DNA of 64,000 nt from Halocaridina rubra (GCA_037179515.1 JAXCGZ010005738.1:97501-161500); one strand, 5' to 3'. Numbered from the stretch's first letter, positions 1-10,711 are shown. Numbers and translations are program-made. The notes: generated by a model not told the origin, from the sequence alone.

Positions 1-443
1 CGGCCTCCAGAGACTGTCAACTAATGGATTCTCTGAATGCTGTTGTCACTACGGAGACAGCACCATCGACCATGCAAACTTTCTACGTCGACGGCATCAA
101 TGGCAAGAAAATCATAAAGACCCCTGTCGCTGCCAGCTGGACGCAAAATAACGACACGTGTGTAAGTTTAGGAGGTCGTCTGTTTCTCCCAGAAGATGGC
201 ACTTACTGTTACATACTCAACCATGTTTTTGGTGAAATTGAGTTTTGCATCGGACTGTGGAGATTTCCTTCTGACACTACTGTCTGGTATGACATGGATG
301 GACAACCCACTTCTTCACGTCTAGATTGGGGTCCAGGCTATCCCAATAACGTGGGTGGGATGCAGTACTATGGAACTTGTTATATAGGCGGCGCTGAAGA
401 TATAGATGATTACTATCCCCTGTATGGTGCGTGTGAAATTTAA
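1..443 (+). CDS. C-type lectin-like domain protein, 3'-terminal coding part (5' end outside window)
   Basis: The frame is open from the window edge to a TAA at 441-443. The first Met codon is at 24, but the frame continues upstream of it without a stop, and an acceptor-like CCAG ends at base 10, so 24 is probably not the true start. Counting from Met24, the pattern is that of a C-type lectin-like domain: Cys46 followed by the stretch SLGGRLFLPED, then IGLW (76-79), VWYDMDG (87-93), WGPGYPNN (102-109), Cys119, and Cys137-Glu-Ile at the very C-terminus. Known CTLDs fold with disulfides between such cysteines and bind glycans or proteins outside the cell. Where sugar-binding members carry EPN or QPD, this one reads YPN, so calcium-dependent sugar binding is uncertain. 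No signal peptide can be judged because the N-terminus is missing. Immune or adhesion roles are common in crustacean lectins but are inference here. Confidence 0.75.
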   Translation, partial: ASRDCQLMDSLNAVVTTETAPSTMQTFYVDGINGKKIIKTPVAASWTQNNDTCVSLGGRLFLPEDGTYCYILNHVFGEIEFCIGLWRFPSDTTVWYDMDGQPTSSRLDWGPGYPNNVGGMQYYGTCYIGGAEDIDDYYPLYGACEI

Positions 444-913
444 CTCAAACATCAACTCTTTCCTTCTCACGCAAAATGCATCCAGTGTTTAGTCTGAACA
501 TGAGCTGTATGTGATTACCTAATTGTGCTTACTGGAGAGAGCCCAAAGCTCGTATCTTCCCGTCTCCTGATCGGTTCCATTTTCTACTTAGTGATACTTA
601 TCATACCTGTCATTAAAACTATGGATTGATATAGCATTAACTACCTCCTCGCTTAGCTTAGCTTTCTAAACACTGTTTGTCACTTACCATAAAACGTTAT
701 TACTGGCATATGACACTGTATTCATGAATAGCATCAATTTGAAATTACGCAAATATATGTATGTAATCATCAGTTTCTCAATGTGTACCTATTATTACTC
801 TTGAATTTGATTAACTCTCACATCATGGCTTTTATTCAAATGTTTTCGCTAATGTTGTTTTACAGCTAAAAACTGTTATATTCTAATCATAATTATTATA
901 AATATATTAATTA
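444..913. other. 3' flank of the lectin gene, no further gene seen
   Basis: AT-rich sequence after the lectin stop codon. It presumably holds the 3' UTR. I see no canonical AATAAA close to the stop; a CATTAAA occurs near 610. No repeat family was recognised. Confidence 0.5.
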
Positions 914-1344
<431 letters not shown>

Positions 1345-1345
1345 T

Positions 1346-1717
1346 TCTTTTTAGGGGAATTAGTTTGTTGAGAGTAGTTGGTAAGGTACATGGAAGAGTG
1401 TTAATCGAGATAATTAGGAAAGGTACTGTTAGACTGATTGGGGAAGAACATTGTGGGTTCAGGAGAGGAATAGGATGTGTGGATCAGGTGTTTGCGGTAA
1501 GACAGGTGCTTGAGAAGTTCTTGGAGAAAGGTAGGGACACTTTTGGGGCCTTTCTGGATTTAGAGAGAGCGCATGACAGAGTAAATAGAGAGGGGTTGTG
1601 GAGGGTGTTGTGACTGTATGGAATAAGTGGAAGTTTGTTGAATGCGATGAAGAGTTTTACATGAATAGTAGAGTATGCGTGAGAGTTGGGAATGGTATGA
1701 GTGATTGGTTTAGAACC
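1346..1717 (+). mobile_element. LINE reverse transcriptase fragment
   Basis: Two neighbouring frames (1365-1613, then from about 1614 in another frame) read GISLL-like, CGFRRGIGCVDQVFAVRQ and FLDLERAHDRVNREGLW, the RT palm region of a non-LTR retrotransposon. It closely parallels the LINE copy at 48055-48420. A TGA at 1611-1613 and a frame change show it is dead. It ends where an opposite-strand LINE fragment begins. Confidence 0.8.
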
Positions 1718-1734
1718 TTGTTACCTGGCTTCCT

Positions 1735-2225
1735 CGCCATTTCAGCAATAGTTGCCAAATCGTCCAGATGCTCTTCACTACAACTCAGTGCCCGCTCAAC
1801 CTCGTCTCTGTATTTCATACAACATTTTCCTCCCCTCTAAACTTCCACCATCTAATTGTTGGTTTTCAGTAATTACTCTTCCATTTCTACATCTTCAGAG
1901 TCTTCCTATAGACCAACATCTGATGTTGCCTGGCTACATTCTCCCCTACCACCATCGTAAAGTTTCCAATCTCTCTTAGATTAACTTTCCTGTACAGTAG
2001 ATAATCCACTTGTGTACTCCATCCTCCACTTTTACATGCCACCCTGTGCTCCTCCTTCTTCATAAAATATGTATTTACCACAGCCATTTCTATCCCTTTT
2101 GCTAAGTCCTCCTCCATCCACCCTTCCACATTTCTATTCTCTACACTGTACTTACCCAGCACCTCCTCATCACCTTTGTTCCCTTCCCCAACATGCTCAT
2201 TGAAATCTGTTCCAATGTCTCTTCA
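1735..2225 (-). mobile_element. LINE endonuclease-domain fragment, antisense
   Basis: The minus-strand frame 1887-2162 and its flanks read VVNTYFMKKEEHRVACKSGG followed by STQVDYLLYRK, the C-terminal half of the apurinic-type endonuclease of RTE-like LINEs. Further 3' on the minus strand a WWKFRGEE stretch matches the linker before RT, with a stop inside it. It carries a different LINE part from the adjoining + fragment, and the order and strands do not fit a simple 5' inversion, so two insertions are likelier. Confidence 0.7.
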
Positions 2226-2640
2226 CCTCTAATACAATCTTAGCTTACTCTTCCTTCAAGATTGCCCTTACACCATTTCTCCTTCCATCTTTAGTTGCTA
2301 CTTTAGACTGCAGTTGAATAGTACGACAAATTCCCAAATATATTTTATATTATCCTTACTATTCGTGCATTAGATTAAGTTTTTCTAACAAGAAATCTTT
2401 CCGTACGTAGTACACTGGAAATGGGTATATGCATTATTAAATACCTGCGACATTGCGTGATAGCAGTATAGTAGTAGAGTATATCCATTACTGCCAAAAA
2501 ATAAATAAATTCAATTACACATGCCAAGGTCCACACTTCAATTTCCTTTGGTAATATCTTTAAGATCTTCCACAACATACAAAAATACTACTTGTTGAAT
2601 GAATATATCGTGTTTTCATCTACAACAAGTGTTCTACTAA
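2226..2640. other. No gene recognised
   Basis: AT-rich single-copy-looking sequence between the LINE fragment and the TTA microsatellite. The short minus-strand open frame 2375-2578 has no recognisable motif. Confidence 0.5.
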
Positions 2641-2644
2641 CAAG

Positions 2645-2838
<194 letters not shown>

Positions 2839-2849
2839 CATAGATGACG

Positions 2850-2998
2850 ACCTGAGATCTAAAGGTTTGTTGTGTGATGAGGTATGGAACAGGAACATAT
2901 GGAAATCTTTGGCTAGAAACATCGACCCCACATAAAAGTGGGAAAAGATGTAGTAGAAGAAGAAGAAGAAGAAGAAGAAGAAGAAGAAGAAGAATTAT
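2850..2998 (+). mobile_element. LINE 3' end with (GAA)n tail
   Basis: The plus strand encodes DDLRSKGLL, then the ARNIDPT terminus and stop, followed by AAAAGTGGGAAAAGATGTAG and about 14 GAA triplets. The same C-terminus and 3' UTR occur at 43830-43968 (+) and 23462-23600 (-), so this is the conserved 3' end of one LINE family, heavily 5'-truncated here. Confidence 0.8.
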
Positions 2999-3211
<213 letters not shown>

Positions 3212-3213
<2 letters not shown>

Positions 3214-3390
3214 GTCACCGTGGCTCAAGACTCTGAGGCATCAGGTCGAGGTTTCGCGCCCCGTCAGGGTCTGAGGTTAGTAAGGGCATGCACTCAGGGT
3301 AACGATTACATCTGCCAAAACAAGTCCTTCGCAAGAAGGCAACCGGCCTAGCCCTTGGTTAAAAAGGGAATCCGTGACGTAAAACCGGAA
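3212..3390 (+). mobile_element. tRNA-derived SINE (family A), full-length-like copy
   Basis: It starts TAGTCACCGTGGCTCAAG and has a B-box-like GGTTTCGCGCCCC, followed by the family body (GTAAGGGCATGCACTCAGGG, later AAGAAGGCAACCGGCCTAGCC) and the conserved end GTGACGTAAAACCGGAA. A TTA tract of about 96 bp follows immediately and looks like its 3' tail. Nine copies of this family are in the window. Confidence 0.85.
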
Positions 3391-3392
3391 CA

Positions 3393-3480
<88 letters not shown>

Positions 3481-3489
3481 TTATTATTA
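3393..3489. repeat. (TTA)n tail of the SINE
   Basis: Nearly pure TTA triplets starting two bases after the SINE end, with one TTT interruption. Probably seeded by the SINE 3' end and later expanded. Confidence 0.85.
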
Positions 3490-3656
3490 ACTGCTTCGCT
3501 GTGATTTTCTCTAATACTTATGGTAATATATGGAGAAGAGCAATCAGTTAGTAACGACCAGGACCCTTACTATCACCTTGTTTGGGGTTAATAATATTGG
3601 AGGTGTGAAGAAATACCATCATGTGAAATCCTAATACGAGATATTGGCTCGTTTAA

Positions 3657-3884
3657 AAGAGAAATAATTCCTTTCCGGTTTTACGTCACGGACTCCCTTA
3701 TCAACCAAGGGCTAGGACGGTTGCCTTCTTGCGAAGGACTTGGTTTGGCAGATGTAATCCTTACGTTGAGTGCATGCCTTTGCTAACCTCAGACCGTGAC
3801 GGGGCGCGAACCCTCGACCTGACGACTCAGAGTCGGAGACGCTACCGACTGAGCCACGGCGACTACAAGAGAAATAATTCCTTT
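3657..3884 (-). mobile_element. tRNA-derived SINE (family A), complete with 18-bp target-site duplication
   Basis: The SINE occupies 3675-3866 on the minus strand. Read 5' to 3' it begins GTAGTCGCCGTGGCTCAGTC, with A-box-like TGGCTCAGTCGG and B-box-like GGTTCGCGCCCC (RNA polymerase III promoter elements), and ends CGTAAAACCGG. It is flanked by perfect 18-bp direct repeats AAGAGAAATAATTCCTTT at 3657-3674 and 3867-3884. That identifies a LINE-mobilised insertion and fixes both element ends. Confidence 0.93.
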
Positions 3885-3939
3885 AAAAGAGAAAATGACT
3901 GTCTGAATAGAATTACATTCCACGTTAAGATTTCACGCA

Positions 3940-4421
3940 AATGAGTTCATTCATACCTCCATCCTCCTTCACCTTCCTTCATCCCCCTGCTCAATATTCT
4001 CCCTTCCTCCATTTATAGCTACTCAATTCATCCCCCCCCTTGCCTTACTCCTCACCCGATTCCTCCATCATCTCCTTATCCCCCTCCTTCAACCCGCATC
4101 ATCCTCCCTTATTCTGCCTACAGCTTCACCCTTCCTCCTCCTCCTCCCTTCCTCCTTTACATCTTCATCTCCCTCCACCACCTCCCCATCAACCTACTTC
4201 AGTCCGCATTATCCTCGCTTCCTTGGCCTACAGCTCCTCGCTTCCTCCTCCTTTTCCCTCCTCCTCCTCTTATCCGCATCTTCCTCCCTTCCTCTGCAAA
4301 CAAGCGTCCCATTCCTCTTCTTATTCCCTTTCACCTTCACCCTATCGTAATTTTCCTCCACCACCTCCTCATCCTCTTAATTCAATTGATATCATCCTCC
4401 CTTCCTCTATCTACAGCTCCC
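3940..4421. repeat. Pyrimidine-rich degenerate satellite, left part
   Basis: Almost entirely C and T on the plus strand, built from degenerate units of roughly 60-100 bp with recurring CTACAGCTCC, CATCATCCTCCC and CTTCCTCCTCC motifs. The Ser/Pro-rich open frame 4040-4444 is this repeat in translation. The same repeat resumes at 6618-6998, so the LINE at 4422-6617 is inserted in it. Confidence 0.8.
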
Positions 4422-6545
4422 CCCGCTCCTTGGATAACAGATGACATAAAAAACATTATGAAAGAAAGAGACAAACTACAAAATGAAGTAAAACTACAAA
4501 GAGATAATATCCCTTTAAGAGAAAAGTTTACAGAGCATAAGAAACAAGTAAAATCATTATTAAGTAACAGTAAGAAACAGTATTACAAAAATGAATTTCA
4601 AAACGCTAAAGGCAATATCTCTGATACATGGAAAATTGCTAAAACCATGCTTTCCAATAACTGTAATAAAAGTAGTAACATATCAATTATACCCGATGAG
4701 GTAGATGTAAGTGCTAAAGCAGAAGAGTTCAATAATTTTTTCGCTGAAGTGGGGAAAAAAACCTTTGAAAAAACAAAAAAAGAAATAATAATTGAAATCA
4801 ATAATAGTAATGGTGGTAATAATAATGATGATGGTAGTAGTAATAATAATAGAAATGTTGATAATGGTGTAAATAATAATGATGGTGGTAGTAATGGTAA
4901 TGATAATAGTGATGATGGTAGTAATAATAATAATAATGTTAATCTTCAAGAACATAGTGCATTCAATAGAAGTAATGATGTCTTTAACCCTACTACAGTC
5001 GATTGTAATACAGTAATCTTAGTAATAAAAAATCTGAAAGACTCTAATGCATATGGATCAGATGGAATTTGTTTTCGTTTTATTAGAGATTCATTATTTG
5101 TAATAGCTTATTATCTGACGGTAATAATCAATACTTCCATAGTTACCAATATTTACCCAGATTTATGGAAAAATCCCCATGTAATTCCTGGTTTTAAAAA
5201 TGGAAATCCTGACGACGTCTCTAACTATAGACCAATCTCTTTACTACCAATTTTATCAAAGATACTTGAAAAGATTGTTGCAAATCAGTTAAGTGAGTTT
5301 CTTGAAAAAAATAAACTTATTGCAAAAAGTCAACACGGTTTCAGGCCAAAATTATCAACTGAAACTGCCTTATTGAAAATATCAGATGAAATATACAAAA
5401 ATATAGATAATAAGAAAATATCATTGCTACTACTACTCGATCTTTCTAAAGCTTTTGGTAGTGTACACCATACCATCTTATTAGAAAAATGCAAAAAAAT
5501 GAACATTGACCCAAGCTGGTTCGAGAACTATTTAAAAAACCGCTACCAGTCAGTCAGAATAAAAGATGTAGTCTCAAGTCGCAAGAAGGTATTGTTTGGG
5601 GTCCCTCGGGGATCGATCCTAGGACCTATACTTTTTCTAATATATGTAAACGATCTAGTAAAATATTTACCTAACTGTTATGTCATTCAATATGCTGACG
5701 ATACTCAAATCTTAATTGAAGGAGAAATTAATGATTTAGAAAATATTATTCGTAGAGCAGAAGAAATTTTGTATATGGCTAAACGTTACTTTCTAAAAAA
5801 TGGTCTGTTACTTAATGAAACTAAAACCCAATCTATTCTTATCGGATCCAGACAATTATTATCAGAAGTTGATGACAATCTTCATATAAATTTTAACGGT
5901 AATATCATTAAGCCAATGAACTCGGTAAAGAACCTAGGTGTCTATTTTGACCGTTACATGAATTTTGAAATGCATATAGATGAAATTTATAAAAAAGTAA
6001 TGGGTACTCTAATATATCTAAATAGGGTAAAAGACTCATTTGAAACATCAACTCGTATAATAATTGTCCAGTCCTTAGCTATGAGTTTAATTAATTACTG
6101 TCTCAAAGTTTGGGGATGTACAAATAAGACTCAATTACAAAGAATACAAAAGTTACAAAACTTTGCAGCACGAGTGGCTGTTGGCAATGTAAGAAAATAC
6201 GAGCACATCTCTCCTGTTTTAAAAGATCTAGAATGGATAAAGATTAGAGATAAATATGTTTTTGATATATGTACCTTTGTTTTTAATATACTAAGAAACA
6301 ATCTTCCTGATTGCTTGTATAGTTTTTCTGCAGTAAGCTCAGTTACAGGGTTAACTACCCGTCAAGGGGAAGATTTATTAGTACGAAGGTCTAAAACTGA
6401 TATTGGCTCAAGAGATATAAACATTCGTGGACCTCATTTATATAATCAGCTTTCCAGAGAACTAAAAAATGCTGGTTCAGTGTATACTTTTAAATATAAT
6501 CTTAAGAAGTTACTCTTAAAGGAAGATTTTACTTGTAAATTTTAA
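4386..6545 (+). CDS. LINE ORF2 fragment: reverse transcriptase with an uninterrupted frame
   Basis: A 719-codon open frame; the first dozen codons belong to the flanking satellite and the LINE part starts at PAPWITDD. RT landmarks: NYRPISLLPILSKILEK, HGFRPKLSTETALL, motif A LLDLSKAFG (catalytic Asp352 kept, but the usual FD is FG at residue 358), motif B GVPRGS (usually GVPQGS; Arg408) and motif C YADD (436-439). The endonuclease domain is absent, so this is a 5'-truncated copy of the family seen at 55088-57910. A low-complexity Asn/Gly/Asp stretch (about residues 137-188), made of AAT/GAT repeats, sits before the RT core and is not in the second copy. RTs of this type copy LINE RNA at the nicked target. 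Motif A and B changes suggest it is inactive despite the open frame. It is jockey/CR1-like; I cannot place the clade firmly. Confidence 0.85.
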   Translation: MISSSLPLSTAPPAPWITDDIKNIMKERDKLQNEVKLQRDNIPLREKFTEHKKQVKSLLSNSKKQYYKNEFQNAKGNISDTWKIAKTMLSNNCNKSSNISIIPDEVDVSAKAEEFNNFFAEVGKKTFEKTKKEIIIEINNSNGGNNNDDGSSNNNRNVDNGVNNNDGGSNGNDNSDDGSNNNNNVNLQEHSAFNRSNDVFNPTTVDCNTVILVIKNLKDSNAYGSDGICFRFIRDSLFVIAYYLTVIINTSIVTNIYPDLWKNPHVIPGFKNGNPDDVSNYRPISLLPILSKILEKIVANQLSEFLEKNKLIAKSQHGFRPKLSTETALLKISDEIYKNIDNKKISLLLLLDLSKAFGSVHHTILLEKCKKMNIDPSWFENYLKNRYQSVRIKDVVSSRKKVLFGVPRGSILGPILFLIYVNDLVKYLPNCYVIQYADDTQILIEGEINDLENIIRRAEEILYMAKRYFLKNGLLLNETKTQSILIGSRQLLSEVDDNLHINFNGNIIKPMNSVKNLGVYFDRYMNFEMHIDEIYKKVMGTLIYLNRVKDSFETSTRIIIVQSLAMSLINYCLKVWGCTNKTQLQRIQKLQNFAARVAVGNVRKYEHISPVLKDLEWIKIRDKYVFDICTFVFNILRNNLPDCLYSFSAVSSVTGLTTRQGEDLLVRRSKTDIGSRDINIRGPHLYNQLSRELKNAGSVYTFKYNLKKLLLKEDFTCKF

Positions 6546-6617
6546 TAGTACACCCATATTTGAATACCCAATGTACGTTGGAAATAAAGTCTTATTATTA
6601 TTATTATTATTATTATT
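4422..6617 (+). mobile_element. 5'-truncated LINE insertion with (TTA)n tail
   Basis: Element limits follow from the switch out of and back into the pyrimidine-rich satellite. The 3' UTR is short, with AATAAA at 6583-6588, then a TTA tail to about 6617. The 3' UTR (GTACGTTGGAAATAAA) is homologous to that of the copy ending near 58165 (GTACAAAATGGAAATAAA), which instead carries a GTTT tail. Confidence 0.85.
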
Positions 6618-6998
6618 CCTACCCTTGTCCTCCTCCTTCACAGCCTCTTCATCCTCCTCCACCCCATCCTCATCCCTACCCTTCCAGCTGCATCGTCCTC
6701 TCTTCCTCTACCTATAGCTCCTCCCTTCCTCCTCCCCCTCTTCTACTTCCTTCACCACTTCTTCATCTTCTTCCACCACCTCCTCCTTAAAACCTCCCTC
6801 AATTCGCATCAGTTTACCTTTCTCTGCCCAAGGCTCCTCCTTGCCTCCTTCTTTCACCTTCCTCCTCAACCTCCACTTCTTTTCCCTCAACCTCCTCCTC
6901 ATCCCCCTTCAGCTCCTACCTTCCTCCTCCCTTTCCCTTCCTTCTTCATTGCCTCCTCATCTGCCTCCAACACCTCCTAATCTTCCTCATTCAAATCA
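6618..6998. repeat. Pyrimidine-rich degenerate satellite, right part
   Basis: Continuation of the C/T-rich repeat of 3940-4421, with the same CTATAGCTCC, CATCGTCCTC and TTCCTCCTCC units. Open frames in it on either strand are low-complexity artefacts. Confidence 0.8.
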
Positions 6999-7715
6999 CA
7001 CCATCCATCCGTGCTCAGAAAACTGTTCTCACATCTGGGATGCTTCTTACTTTACTTATCTCCTTGCTTGGGTTCACCTTTCCCTTCGCCAAAAGGCATC
7101 GTCTCTATCTCTTTTCTATCTGTACTATTTTCATCGCTGCTCCAATGAGTTGGCAAGTTGCATCCCTCCTTTGGTGGCGAAACCACGTAACACACGCCAA
7201 GCTACCTCGTTACACAGGTACTGTGTGAAGCTCGAAGATTGGTCGGTGCAGCAACTGATTCTTTTCTACCACTTCCAGGATATGGAAATGTGTTCCTCCT
7301 GATGGTTCCCTTCTGATGTCTTCCCTGACATTTATGACCTTTTTTTCCTTCAAAAAATTGATTCGTCGTCATCTCAAGACCTAATCCGAGGTTAGTAAGG
7401 GCATACACTCAGGGTAGCGATTACATCTGACAAAACAAGTCCTTAGTAAGAAGGCAACCGTCCTAGCCCTTAGTAGAAAAGGGAGTTCGTGATGTAAAAC
7501 CGAAGTCATCCATCAAGACCTAATCCTACTATATTTCTAGGTCTTCATTTCTCTGAACATTCTTTCAGCCTTTCCTTTTCTTATTATTTATTATTATCTT
7601 TTCTGCCTTGTCCATAAGCTACTGTTTTTCTCTTTCTCATTTTTTCTCGGCCCGGGCCTGATGAGAGCAATTTTCTTTGCCCGTCCCGGAACCAAACACT
7701 AAAAAATTACACATG
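6999..7715 (+). mobile_element. Jockey-like LINE 3' end (copy 1), interrupted by a SINE
   Basis: It encodes SYFTYLLAW, ELASCIPPL and RYCVKLEDWSVQQL, the same C-terminal region as copies at 19637, 23058 and 35935. It ends with the family 3' UTR (CCCGGGCCTGATGAGAG, then GCCCGTCCCGG). Stops and frameshifts are present. A SINE is nested at 7388-7512. Confidence 0.8.
7374..7526 (+). mobile_element. tRNA-derived SINE (family A), 5'-truncated, with 14-bp TSD
   Basis: SINE body 7388-7512 starts at GAGGTTAGTAAGGGCAT, lacking the tRNA head, and ends GTAAAACCGAAGTCATCCA. Direct repeats TCAAGACCTAATCC at 7374-7387 and 7513-7526 flank it. It is nested in a LINE 3' UTR. Confidence 0.88.
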
Positions 7716-7802
7716 AGATTATAGTAATTCTTTCAAAAATTAATTTGGTCGTCATCAGTCCAAATACATAACTATATATAAGAGTATGTTTTTGCCGGCC
7801 GT

Positions 7803-7965
7803 TTTGTGACGTTATTCATCCCATTCGAATGGGGGTGGGACAGAGACGGGTTGGAGCAGAGGAATTAAGGTTAATTGTCCTTCTAACGCCTCGTCAAAGC
7901 CTAGAGCAACAATATGTCACTTCCCGAGTTGGGCACTCTAACCACTGCGCTACCTCATAACTAAG
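7803..7965 (-). mobile_element. tRNA-derived SINE (family B)
   Basis: On the minus strand it begins AGGTAGCGCAGTGGTTAGAG (A-box-like, tRNA D-arm), continues through GAGGCGTTAGAAGGACAATT and ends with the CCCACCCCCATTCGAATGGG palindrome. It shares this body with 21962-22112 and, in part, 17383-17462. It is distinct from SINE family A. Confidence 0.7.
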
Positions 7966-8271
7966 AACAAGTACTCTACAAGTATCAGTTTTATTCCGAC
8001 ACTTCAAATATCCCTTTCCTACGTATTGTAACCTATAAGTTTCTCGTTTTAATTTACTTCTTCGCTTGTAAACGAACGAAGGCGATTTTTAACGAAACAC
8101 CCGTTTCGCTTTCCTAAAAAATGGTCTTTATTAATATAATATAAAATGCTTCGATAAGTGCCAAAGCGTATATTAATTTTCAACAGCAAATGACTGAATA
8201 TTTTTCAAGATACTCGGTGAACCAAGGTGTAGAAAATAAAATGAGAATATTCTTATTCTATAATACATATT

Positions 8272-8501
8272 TCGAATTGTGTGGATGGATGGATGGATTC
8301 GGTTTTACGTCACGAACTCCCTTTTCTACTAAGGGCTAGGACGGTTGCCTTCTTACGAAGGACTTGTTTTGGCAGATGCAATCGTTACCCTGAGTGTGTG
8401 CCCTTACTAACCTCAGTCCGTGACGGGGCGCGAACCCTCGACCTGCCGCCTCAGAGTCGCAGACGCTACCATTTTGCCACGGACACTATATCGAATTGTG
8501 T
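8272..8501 (-). mobile_element. tRNA-derived SINE (family A), near-complete, (ATCC)n tail, TSD
   Basis: SINE 8283-8490 with tRNA head at the right (GTCCGTGGCAAAATGGTAGC on the minus strand) and 3' end at the left, finishing in an ATCC repeat (GGATGGATGGATGG on the plus strand). Direct repeats TCGAATTGTGT lie at 8272-8282 and 8491-8501. Confidence 0.88.
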
Positions 8502-9153
<652 letters not shown>

Positions 9154-9499
9154 TTTTATTTTATTTTATTAATTTATTGCACCAAGGCGTCAGACATTAC
9201 ATGAATTCATACAAATAATGCTTCATATGGATACACAACCAAGAATAGAACATAGTTTACAGGGAGGTGTACACATTGATAAAATATTGCTGCATACTAA
9301 CACACAACTCACAGTATGGCAGCACAGAGTACATTATATACAAAAGTAAAGCTCAGAGAAACACAGAACACACAAACAGAATTATACAGCAACATACAGA
9401 AAATATATGTATAATTCAATATAATTAATGGCCACCAAAGTGAGGATAACGAGCAAGAATAACATCAAGGTTGTCATCATTAAGTAAAAACGAGCAGAT

Positions 9500-9621
<122 letters not shown>

Positions 9622-9961
9622 AAATTTCAAAGTCTTTAAAATTTATATAATTCAATTATCATTCTCTACTTTGATAAACATTAGTCTAGCTTTACGAGTT
9701 TGCAAATAAAATACTTTTTACACTGATATCTATACCAGACAAGTCTTATCAGGGTGAATGTCTTTAAATAAATAAGCACAAGACCCCTTCAGTATACTCA
9801 TGACCTAAATTTTCATCCCTTTTTTCACATAATGGAAACTTATATCAGTCAGTTATAGGTTAAATAAATGAATCATTCAAGAAAATACAGTTTTAGTAGT
9901 ATAAAAAAAAATGCTTAGTATCTTTATTTTGATGCTACTGACTGTCTTAATATAATTTTAC

Positions 9962-10087
9962 CTGGTCTGAGGTTAGAAAGGGCATGCACTCAGGGTATCG
10001 ATTACATCTGCCAAAACAAGTCCTTTGCAAGAAGCCAACCATCCTAGCCCTTGGTAGTAAAGGGATTCCGTGACGTAAAACCGGAAC
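9962..10087 (+). mobile_element. tRNA-derived SINE (family A), 5'-truncated
   Basis: It begins at GGTCTGAGGTTAGAAAGGG and ends TCCGTGACGTAAAACCGGAA. The tRNA head is missing. No clear TSD was found. Confidence 0.8.
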
Positions 10088-10341
10088 TGAACTGTTCTAA
10101 TGCAGAATATGGGCAGCGCCCCTTGTACTCATAAAGGCTTTAAGTAATAAATAAAGAATTTATTTTTTTGTATGGTCGAGATCTAAGGGAAAAGTCAGGG
10201 GATTAACTTCCTATTGAACTATATGAAGCCCTAACCACACAACCCCTCCCAACCTCCCACATTTCCCTAACCACACAACCCCTCCCAACCTCCCACGCCG
10301 TAGGAAAAGGAAGAAGAAAATAAAAAAAGTAAATCAGAAAT

Positions 10342-10551
10342 TTTGTAGTCTCCGTGGCACAATGGTAGCGTCCGCGACTCCGAGGCGGCAGGTCGAGGGT
10401 TCGCGCCCCGTCACGGACTGAGGTTAGTAAGGGCATACACTCAGGGTAACGATTACATCTGCCATAACAAGTCCTTTGTAAGAAGGTAACCGTCCTAGCC
10501 CTTAGTAGAAAAGGGAGTTCTTTACGTAAAACCGAATCCATCCATCCATCC
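10342..10551 (+). mobile_element. tRNA-derived SINE (family A), full-length, (ATCC)n tail
   Basis: Starts TGTAGTCTCCGTGGCACAAT, with A-box-like TGGCACAATGG and B-box-like GGGTTCGCGCCCC. It ends GTAAAACCGAATCC followed by ATCC repeats. The tRNA-like head can form an approximate acceptor stem (TCCGTGG with TCACGGA, one G-T pair). It ends three bases before the TTAA of the next MITE. Confidence 0.88.
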
Positions 10552-10553
10552 AC

Positions 10554-10711
10554 TTAAAGGGGGTACAGAGGATCATTATTACTGTCAGTAAAAATACTGA
10601 CACTATTCTATTGGTGTGAACTACTGTCAGTATATGATGGACACACCGACAGTAATAATGACAGTACAGGAAATACTGTCAGTAATATTGATCTTCTGTT
10701 CAGCCCTTTAA
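10554..10711. mobile_element. Palindrome-rich MITE with TTAA target duplication
   Basis: TTAA at 10554-10557 and 10708-10711 flank a 150-bp element whose ends are inverted repeats over about 37 bp (left AGGGGGTACAGAGGATCATT, right-end complement AGGGCTGAACAGAAGATCAA). Inside, ACTGTCAGTA/TACTGACAGT-type 10-mers recur about five times in both orientations. TTAA duplication is the hallmark of piggyBac-type transposition. There is no coding capacity. Confidence 0.8.

Noticed and set aside
1346..2225. Single LINE insertion with 5' inversion (twin priming)
   Set aside because: The order and strand of the RT (+) then endonuclease (-) fragments do not match the expected inverted-5' then sense-3' arrangement.
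4040..4444. Ser/Pro-rich 134-codon protein
   Set aside because: Translation of the pyrimidine-rich satellite. The same composition appears in all three frames.
10346..10420. Functional tRNA gene
   Set aside because: The tRNA-like head belongs to a dispersed SINE family. The anticodon stem has a mismatch and the sequence continues into the SINE body.
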